A stretch of 64,000 nucleotides of DNA from Ligustrum vulgare (taxonomy: Eukaryota > Streptophyta > Magnoliopsida > Lamiales > Oleaceae): positions 20,776,139 to 20,840,138 of the forward strand of contig OY743168.1 in assembly GCA_963555705.1 (NCBI GenBank). The letters are read 5' to 3'. The position numbers were made by a program, and so were the translations under genes. Below the pieces are notes generated by a model. It was not told the origin of the DNA, did not search any database, and saw nothing but the letters and a program-made list of their open reading frames with translations. Positions 56,552-64,000 of the stretch are shown piece by piece; position 1 is the stretch's first letter; each line of letters opens with the position of its first letter.

Positions 56552-57480
56552 ATGGAAAATATCACAAAACTCGAGTTCATTGCACTCAATTTATTCGGGA
56601 AAAATTATTTATCATGGATCTTAGATGCTGATGTCCATCTTATTTCAAAAGGTCTTAGAGAACAATAAAATAAGGAAACAAAGAATCTCTACAGGATCGT
56701 GCAAAATCACTTATTTTCCTTCATCACCATCTTTATGACGGATTGAAAGTTGAATATCTCACTGTGAAGGATCCACAAGAACTTTGGAAAAACTTAAAAG
56801 AAAGATTTGGCCATCAGAGGACTGTAGCCCTCCCAAAAGCCCGTTATGAATGGATGCACCTTCGTTTGCAAGATTTTAAAACTGTGAGTGAGTACAATTT
56901 TGAACTATTCAGAATATGTTTAAAATTGAATTTGTGTGGAGAAAAGATCACTGATGCATATATGTTAGAAAAAATATTCTCCACCTTTCACGTCTCAAAT
57001 GTGCTCCTGCAGTAGCAATATCGTGAGCGTGGTTTTAAAAGGTACTCGGAACTCATATCTTGTCTTTTAGCAGATGAACAAAATAATGAATTGTTGATGA
57101 AAAATTATGGATTACGTCCAACCGATTCTGTACCATTTCCTGAAGCAAGTGGTACTGCATTTCCTAAAGCAAATACTATATCAAGAAATAGACACAGATA
57201 CAGATGTGGCCGTGGGCACGAACGTAGACGTGGACACGGACATGAACAGGGACAGGGACATGGACGTGGACGTGGAATGAATTTTAGAAAAAATTATCAA
57301 CAAAATCATCAACAACATGGTCACATAATTAAAATTCACAAGGCAAATGAAAATAACATAATCAAACGGCAATACGAAGAAAGTTGCTTCCGATGTGGCA
57401 TGAAAGAGCATTGGTCACGTACTTGTCGTACGGAAAAACACCTTATGAACCTTTACCAACAGTTGATTAAAGGAAAATAA
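56552..57480 (+). pseudogene. Copia gag with CCHC knuckle
   Basis: From ATG 56552 the frame gives ALNLFGKNYLSWILDADVHL, the DUF4219-like start, then meets a TAA near 56666 and shifts. 56743-57015 continues with DPQELWKNLKERFGHQRTVA. 57091-57480 has an Arg/Gly/His-rich tract (RRRGHGHEQGQGHGRGRG) and the knuckle CFRCGMKEHWSRTC (C-x2-C-x4-H-x4-C). Gag packages the element RNA. Confidence 0.85.
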
Positions 57481-58124
57481 AAAATAGAGACAAATTTTGC
57501 TGATTGTCCAGTTAATAGGACACACTTAGAGATGTCTCTGATTTTTATACTGACGCGCTGAAAAATATAGTTTAGTTTGCTTTATCAGAAAGTCATGATG
57601 TTGTTGTTGTTTTGAAATCTTAATATGTATTGTCCATTTCATGTTAAATTATATTTAACTTCTTTTGATCATAAATTCACTTTTCTAAAATATCTATTTG
57701 ATTATATTTTAGATGAATTACCAAGATACATGTTTTGTTGATAGTGCAACAATACATACTATTCTCCGGAAGAAAAATTATTTCATGTACTTAACATTAG
57801 CGGAAAATAATGTTAATGCAACATTGAATATCTTTGCATTACATTTTTTGTATCTGGCCAAAAGTAGATAAAAGAAAAACTCCCGATACTTCCTTTTGGA
57901 ATGTATTATACGAAGTTCGTGGACTTAAAAAGTTTTAGACTTTGGCATGATCGACTTGGACATCCAGGAGTGATAATGATGAGTCGAATAATTAGAAACT
58001 CACGTGGAAATCCTTTAAAGAACTTTCACCTAATGATTATTCATGTATTGCTTGCTCGCAAGGGAAATTAGTCATTAGACCTTCTACTACAAAGGTCAAT
58101 GTTGAATCTCCAACTTTCTTAGAA
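57481..58124 (+). pseudogene. Copia protease and start of integrase
   Basis: At 57713 a frame reads MNYQDTCFVDSATIHTILRK; the active site of plant Copia protease is usually DSGAT(x)H, and here the Gly is lost. At about 57940 LWHDRLGHPG marks the GAG-pre-integrase segment, followed by CIACSQGKLVIRPS from the integrase zinc-binding part. Frames are broken. Confidence 0.75.
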
Positions 58125-58796
58125 ATGATTCATGAAGATATATGTGGGCCGATACACCCACCATGTGGACTATTTCGTTATTTTATGGTACTAGTTGATT
58201 CGTCTACTAGATGGTCACACATCTGTTTATTGTCCACAAGAAATGTAGCATTTTTTAGGCTACTTGGTCAAATAATAAAATTACGAGCTCAATTTCCCGA
58301 TTACTCAATCAAGACAATTCGTCTTGATAATGCTGGTGAGTTTAAATCACAGAGATTCAATGAGTATTGCATATCAATTGGGATTGCCATTGAACATTCA
58401 GTTGCTCGTGTCCATACACAAAATGGGTTAGCAGAGTCACTCATTAAACTTCCACAATTAATTGCTAGATCACTACTCATGAAAACAAAACTACAAGCTT
58501 CTCTTTGGGATCATGCCATATTACATGCTGCATCATTGATTCGTATACGACCAACTGCTTATTATCAATACTCACATCTACAACTTGCATCTGGTCATGA
58601 ACCTAATATTTCTCACCTAAGGGTTTTTGATTGTGCTATCCAAGTACCAATCTTTCTCCCACAACGTACTAAAATGGGTCCCAAACGTAGACTTGGGATT
58701 TATGTTGGTTTTCATTCACCTTCCATCATTAGGTACCTTGAACCCTTAACATGTGATTTGTTTACAGCACGTTTTGAAGATTGTCATTTTGATTAA
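58125..58796 (+). pseudogene. Copia integrase core
   Basis: 223 open codons carry the D-D-E core: HEDICGPIHPPCG with the first Asp, IRLDNAGEFKSQRF with the second, and NGLAESLI with the Glu, 35 residues or so after it. LASGHEPNISHLRVFDC and RRLGIYVGFHSPSIIRYLEP follow, as in plant Copia integrases. Ends at TAA 58794-58796. Confidence 0.88.
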
Positions 58797-59415
58797 ATGA
58801 ATTTCCCAACTTTAGGAGGAGTAAAGCTGCATCCTGAAAATCAGGATAAAATTTCTTGTAATGAAACAACTCTATCTCACTTTGATCCCCGAAGTAATCA
58901 ATGTGAGCAAGAGGTTGAGAAAATTATTCATTTACAAAGAATTGCAAATCAATTACCTGATAAATTTGTTGACACAAGAAAAGTGACAAAGTCATATATA
59001 CCAGCAGAAAACACTCCAGCAAAGATTGATGTCCCTGTAGGACAAACTGTTATAGCAAGTGAACCTAAAAAACGCTAGAAGCATGGTCAACCAGTTGGTT
59101 CAAAAGACATCGTACCTCATAAGAGGAAATTAAACCAACCAAAGACTTCTGGACAAGTAATAATAGAAAAGATTAATCAATTTAATAAAGGTGACATGGT
59201 TCCCACAGAACCACAAATTTCAATGAAACAATCTAATAGTGATGGCATGATTCCTGCAGAATCACAGATGTCCGAGAATAATGAGATTTCAATAAATTAT
59301 CTGTTATCTCATAAATTATGGAAAAGGGAGAATGTTGTTATAGATGATATTTTTGCCTTCCAAATGGCTCTTGAAATATTTCAGAATAATGACCCTGAGC
59401 CCTGTCTGTTAAAGA
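58797..59415 (+). pseudogene. Copia integrase-RT linker
   Basis: Frames 58797-59078 and 59196-59471 cover the poorly conserved linker, with two related PAEPQISMKQSNSD/PAESQMSENNE segments. A TAG at 59076-59078 breaks it. Confidence 0.6.
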
Positions 59416-60042
59416 ATGCCAACAGAGAAAGGATTGGCCAAAATGGAAGGAAGCTATGCAGACGGAATTGAATTCCTTAGAAAAACGAAAGGTGTTCGAC
59501 CAGTAGTTCAAACACCTGAAAATGTAATCCCTGTGGGATACAAATGGGTCTTTGTAAGGAAAAGAACTGAAAACAATGAAGTTACAAGGTACAACGCCCA
59601 CCTTGTAGCTCAAGATTTCTCACAAAGACCTAGAATTGATTATGAGGAAACATATTCTCCCGTCATGGACGCCATCACATTTAGGTTTTTAATTAGTTTG
59701 GTTGTGTCAGAAAGGCTCGATATGCGCCTTATGGATATAGTAACTGCCTATCTATATGACTCACTTGATAGTGACATATATATGAAAGTCCCTGAAGGAC
59801 TTAAAGTGCCAAAAATAAATGATACATACTAGAAAAATATGTTTTCAATCAAATTGCAAAGATCATTATATGGATTGAAACAATCTGGACGTATGGGGTA
59901 TAATCGCCTCAGCGAATACTTATTGAATAAGGGTTACAAAAATGATGATATATGCTCATGTGTTTTCATAAAAAAAATAAATATTGGATTTGCAATAGTG
60001 GCAATTTATATTGATGATTTAAATCTTATTGGAACTCCATAA
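59416..60042 (+). pseudogene. Copia reverse transcriptase
   Basis: 59416-59832 has PVGYKWVFVRKRTENNEVTR, then AHLVAQDFSQRPRIDYEETYSPVMDAITFRFLI and DIVTAYLYDSLDSDIYMKVPEG. 59839-60042 has IKLQRSLYGLKQSGRMGYNR and the active site AIYIDDLNLIG. The catalytic aspartates are kept; a TAG at about 59830 and a TAA at 60040-60042 break the frame. Confidence 0.9.
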
Positions 60043-60066
60043 GAGTTCAACAAAACTGTTGATTAC

Positions 60067-61008
60067 TTGAGAAATGAATTTGAGATGAAAGATTTGGGAA
60101 AAACCAAATTTTGCCTTGGGTTGCAAATTGAGCATTTTTTAGAAGAACTATTTGTTCATCAATCTTCATATACAGAAAAGGTTTTGAAGCGATTTTATAT
60201 GGATACAACACATCCATTAACATCACCAATGGTCGTTCGATCACTTAATCTAAAAAATGATTCATTTCGTCCACTTGAAGATGGAGAAAAGTTTCTTGGT
60301 CCGAAAGTACCATATCTAAGTGCAATTGGAGCATTATCATATCTTGCAAATTACACTAGACCTGATATAGATTTTTCTGTAAATCTACTTGCAAGATATA
60401 GTTCTGCACCAACTCAAAGGCATTGGAATGGTGTTAAACACATTCTTTGTTATCTAAAAGGTATTGTTGATATGAGATTATTTTATTCTCACAATTTGGG
60501 ATCTTCTTTAGTGAGATATGCAGATGCAGGTTATCTCTCTGATCCACATCAAGGAAAATCACAAACAGGATATGTGTTTACACGTGGTGAGACAGCTATA
60601 TCGTGGAGATCTGTGAAGCAAACTTTGACAACAACATCTTCGAATCATTCAGAAATTATTGCAATCCATGAGACAAGTCGAGAATGTATATGGTTGAAAA
60701 ACATGACTCATCATATCCAATCATCATGTGGATTAGCTTCGACAAAAGATAGCCCAATGATATTGTATGGAGATAATGCAGCTTGTATTGCACAACTTAA
60801 AGGAGGCTATATCAAAGGATATAGAACAAAGCACATTTTTCCAAAATTCTTCTATACACATGAGCTTCAAAAAGCAGGTAATATCGATGTTCAACAAATT
60901 CTCTCAAACGATAATGTGACTGACTTATTCACTAAAGCATTACCGACATCTACACTCAAGAAATTGATACGTGAGATAGGAATGCGTCGGCTGAGTGATT
61001 TACGATGA
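60067..61008 (+). pseudogene. Copia RT thumb and RNase H
   Basis: 313 open codons: MRNEFEMKDLGKTKFCLGLQ, VPYLSAIGALSYLANYTRPD, RYADAGYLSDPHQGKSQTGY (RNase H first Asp), ISWRSVKQTLTTTSSNHSEI, LYGDNAACI and RTKHIFPKFFYTHELQKAG. The C-terminus NDNVTDLFTKALPTSTLKKL is the typical end of plant Copia polyproteins. Confidence 0.93.
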
Positions 61009-61210
61009 CTAATATCAGGGGGAGTAGATGTACTTTTTTTCCTTCGTCTATGTTTTATCCCACTGTGTTTTCCTAGCAAGGTTTTAATAAGGCAACATTT
61101 ATTTTTATACTCCACAATGACTGTACTATTTTTCTTAGCTTAAGTTTTATCTCACTAGATTTTCTTAGCAATATTTTTAACAAGGCAGACATTAAGTATT
61201 AGGTTATTCA

Positions 61211-61218
61211 AGGGGGAG
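61211..61218 (+). other. Polypurine tract of the Copia element
   Basis: AGGGGGAG directly before the 3' LTR start at 61219. Confidence 0.85.
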
Positions 61219-61426
61219 TGTTATAAAATATCTTTAGTATGAATGACATTTAAATTCATGTAAAGTTTATATTATTACAATTGTACCATTATCTACCCCT
61301 ATAAATAAGGTGTTTCACTTCTTCATTTAACACACAATTGGAATGAGAAAAATTCTATCAATCTCTATATTATCTCTAATATTTTGGTAGTTTTGTTCTC
61401 TATAATATTTTGGTAGTTTTACAACA
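61219..61426 (+). repeat. 3' LTR of the 54680-61426 Copia
   Basis: 208 bp; longer than the 5' LTR because ctctaatattttggtagttt is partly duplicated near its end. Confidence 0.92.
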
Positions 61427-61509
61427 AATATTGTATAATATAAAAATAATTATCCATTATATATTAAATTAAAACTATTATAATATTTAAATAAAAAAGC
61501 AATCAAACA

Positions 61510-61740
61510 ACATGTGTCTCACCCCGATTCCACCCACCCCGACCCAACCCCCACCCCACCCCACCCCACCCAACCAAAAAATGATTTTTTTCTTCTACTT
61601 TTCCACAATCCACCCACCCCATCCACCCCACCCCAGCCTACCCTACCCTGACCCACCCCCACAAACATGAGGTTTTTTTTCTTTTCTTTTCTCTCTCTCG
61701 ATGTTTTCCCACCTCCCCTTACCCACAAAGTGACAATTGA
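61510..61740. repeat. CCCCACC-rich tract
   Basis: Two related blocks of ccaccccacccaccccgacc type, each followed by aaatgattttttt/gaggtttttttt. The minus strand is G-rich with many GGG/GGGG runs and could form G-quadruplexes. Confidence 0.85.
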
Positions 61741-63230
61741 TCACATAAAATCACAATTATAAATTTAATCGCAAATTTCACCCTAATCTCACCCCATCTC
61801 GCTCCACCCAACTTCAACTCACATGCAAAGTCACATTTGATCACACAAAGTCACAATCGATCGCAATTACAAATTTAGTTGCAAAATTTACCCCCACCTC
61901 ACTTAACGTGCAAATTCATAACTGATCACAATTGGGTCACAATTACAAATTTAGTTGCAAAACCCAACCCCTACCCACCTCACCCCAAAGTCACAAGTAG
62001 TCACAGTTCAGTCACATAAAGTAACAATTAGGTCACACGAGATCACACCCAACTCCAAAAATGATTTTTTTCCTCTATGTTTCCCCCACCTCATCTCATC
62101 CCCCCCACCAGATCCAAAATTATTTTTTCTCTCTATATTTTCCCAACCCCAACCTCATCCAACCCGCAAAGTCATAATTGATCACACAAAGTTACATTTT
62201 AGTCACAAATCATAATCACAAATTTCACCGCAACCTCACCCCACCCCAACCCATCCAACTCTAGCCCACATGCAAAGTCACATTTGGTCACACAAAGTCA
62301 CAATTTGTCACTCAAGGTCACAATTCGATCACAATTATAAATTTAGTTGCAAAATTCACCCCACCTCACCCCACATGCAAAGTCACAGTTGGTCACACAA
62401 AGCCATAGCTAGTCATACAAGGTCACAACTTGTGCATTTCTTGGTCACGGTTAGTCAATATTTGTTATCACAATTACCTAATTATTGGTCACATATTATT
62501 TATTTATTGGTCACAACTTACTCATTTTTTGTCACATTCAGTACTCGTCACAAGTCCCACAAAATCACAAGAAAAGTCATAGCTGGTCATACAAGGTCAT
62601 AACTTGCGCATTTTTTTATCACGATTAGTCAATATTAGTTATCACAGTTATCTAATAATTGGTCACATATTATTTATTTATTGGTCACAACTTACTCATT
62701 TTTTGTCACATTTAGTACTCGTCACAAGTCCCACAAAATCACAATTAGTCAATGTTCTGGTCACAATATCTAATAAATTGGGCACATCTCGCAGTTGTCA
62801 CAAGTCGCACAAAGTCACAATTAATCACAACCACCCATCTAACTGGTCACACAAAGTCACGATTGGTACAAATCAAACGGTCACATTCCGTTCTCGTCAC
62901 AAGTTCGCAAAGTAACAATTAATCAATATTTCGATCACAATTATCTAATAAATTGGTCAAATCCCGAGCTCGTCACTAGTCACACAAAGTCACTATTAGT
63001 CAATATAAATTGATTAAACAGTTCACATCCCCTTCTAGTCAAAGGTCACACAAAGTCATAACTGATACAAATTGTAAGTCACAATTGCAAATTTAGTTGT
63101 AAATCAAATTTTGTGATCAATAATTTAATTAAACTGATCACGCTCTGTACTCGTCACAGATCGTACAAAGTCACAATTACGTAATAATTTGTCTCAGTCA
63201 CCAAGAATTGATCACAATCACACAAAACTC
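61741..63230. repeat. Degenerate GTCACAA/GATCACA array
   Basis: For about 1.5 kb the strings gtcaca(a/c)a, agtcacaatt and gatcacaatt recur every 10-25 bases in irregular spacing. There is also one larger direct repeat: 62400-62560 and 62577-62740 share cattttttgtcacatt(c/t)agtactcgtcacaag. The open frames across it are by-products of the repeat. Confidence 0.85.
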
Positions 63231-63467
63231 ATCACCCATCCCTTCACCAACACCACCCCTTCCACTACACAGCCGCATAACCACACTCCACACCAATGCC
63301 ACTAGAACACCACCACCACATCACCGCAAGAACTGCACCTCCACCACCACACACAGTCACACACCATCAGGACCACACTACACACCTCCGGATCCACACT
63401 CCACGCCACCACACACCCCGCTAGAACCACACCGCCACCACCAGGACACAGACATATACCACCCACA
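63231..63467. repeat. CA/CCAC-rich simple sequence
   Basis: Made almost only of cacca, ccacac and cacca-type units; continues the low-complexity character of the array before it. Confidence 0.8.
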
Positions 63468-64000
63468 CAGTGGCGGACCCATAGGGGGGTCCTAGGGGGG
63501 TACGTGACCCCCTCCATTTTGATTTTGATTTTTTTTTTTTTTTTTTTTTGAAAAGTTCAAAAATAAAAAATCAAAAAAGATGATTTGAATGGTTGAATAA
63601 TTGTTTTTTTTAGTTGAATGAAGGTAAAGTTTCGACTTTGAATAATTAAAATTTATGCATATTGAATAGATTCTTTTAGATGAAATATATGTAAAAGATT
63701 GTAACATATATTAAGTAAATATAGCCTCTTTTTGGTATCAATTAAAATCTAAATTTTAATATTTGTCAAAATCAAAAATCAATCTCAACCATAGATTTCA
63801 TAGGACCCATAACTTTTCAATCACGCATCTCATCAACTTTTATCAAAATCTACGATAATCTACACTAAACAGGAATATAATTGATTAGAATTTGAATATG
63901 TTAATTGATTGTTTACTGCGATATAATCTGTCAATTTCTTTTGAATTATAACGTAGATTTTACTGAAAATAATTTAGCATATTTGTGAGATTGTATATTA
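63468..64000. mobile_element. hAT-like element, left end only
   Basis: Starts CAGTGGCGGACCCATAGGGG at 63468, then a G-rich stretch with AGGGGGGTCC/GTGACCCCCT and a long poly-T. CAGTGGCGGA is a common end of plant hAT-type elements. The other end is outside the window, so no target duplication can be checked. Confidence 0.5.

Larger units (their letters stand above)
54680..61426 (+). mobile_element. Copia LTR retrotransposon, full length, old
   Basis: LTRs 54680-54861 (182 bp) and 61219-61426 (208 bp) are flanked by AATAT (54675-54679, 61427-61431). By eye the LTRs differ at about twenty positions, plus a tandem duplication in the 3' copy, so this insertion is much older than the one at 6919. 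A CGTTATCAGCACGA sequence follows the 5' LTR and AAGGGGGAG precedes the 3' LTR. Gag, protease, integrase, RT and RNase H are all present in order but are interrupted by several stops. Confidence 0.94.

Noticed and set aside
61955..62915. Proteins rich in SHKVTI/SHTRSQ repeats
   Set aside because: They are translations of the GTCACAA array in whichever frame lacks stops.

Overview
The window is nuclear DNA from a dicot-type flowering plant: AT-rich, intron-containing plant genes, a nuclear tRNA-Leu, and long stretches of nested plant transposons. No bacterial, plastid or CRISPR-like content was seen. Most of the 64 kb is mobile DNA. Host genes I can support are a complete phosphatidylinositol-4-phosphate 5-kinase gene (39888-43745, eight exons, 805 codons), the first two exons of an oxysterol-binding-protein-related gene (18531-19314), a decayed ribosomal protein eL29 gene split by a solo LTR (50590-52414), a tRNA-Leu(AAG) (29638-29718), and a short unrecognised ORF split by a Copia element (6809-6918 plus 13061-13136).

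Layout. 1-6402 (minus): a decayed endogenous pararetrovirus (Caulimoviridae). It has a tRNA-Met primer site, small 5' ORFs, coat protein with CCHC knuckle, movement protein, two protease-like domains, reverse transcriptase, RNase H, and the start of a further ORF that leaves the window. 6919-13055 (minus): a young Copia element with 454-bp LTRs and a GGGTG target duplication, lacking protease and most of integrase. 13120-15560: remnants of another Copia with a hAT-type element (13341-14227) inside. 17170-17970: Copia pol debris. 18531-19314: the ORP gene start, cut off by a repeat at 19546. 20191-24749 (minus): a Gypsy element without reverse transcriptase and without its 3' LTR. 25201-29300: an interspersed repeat with a hAT insertion, then a SINE with a hAT insertion. 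29638: the tRNA. 29720-34900: AT-rich intergenic DNA with MITEs and a hAT element (33902-34409).

35133-38249 (plus): a 3.1-kb non-autonomous Gypsy element with both LTRs whose only recognisable domain is protease. 38472-38825: two fold-back MITEs. 39888-43745: the PIP5K gene. 45060-50200: nested repeat debris and a 246-bp hAT MITE. 50590-52414: the broken eL29 gene. 53335-54069: a solo LTR. 54680-61426 (plus): an old full-length Copia with AATAT duplications and tandem leader repeats. 61500-63230: C-rich DNA and a long degenerate GTCACAA-type array. 63468 onward: the 5' end of another hAT-like element.

The elements do not form a pathway; what links them is insertion history. Target-site duplications can be read to the base for nine insertions, and three of these split recognisable units: the short ORF, a SINE, and eL29 exon 2. 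The most unusual observations are the pararetrovirus gene order with two protease-like motifs, the solo LTR in eL29, a hAT insertion whose empty site survives elsewhere in the window, and four unrelated LTRs that each carry about four copies of their own GC-rich palindrome.
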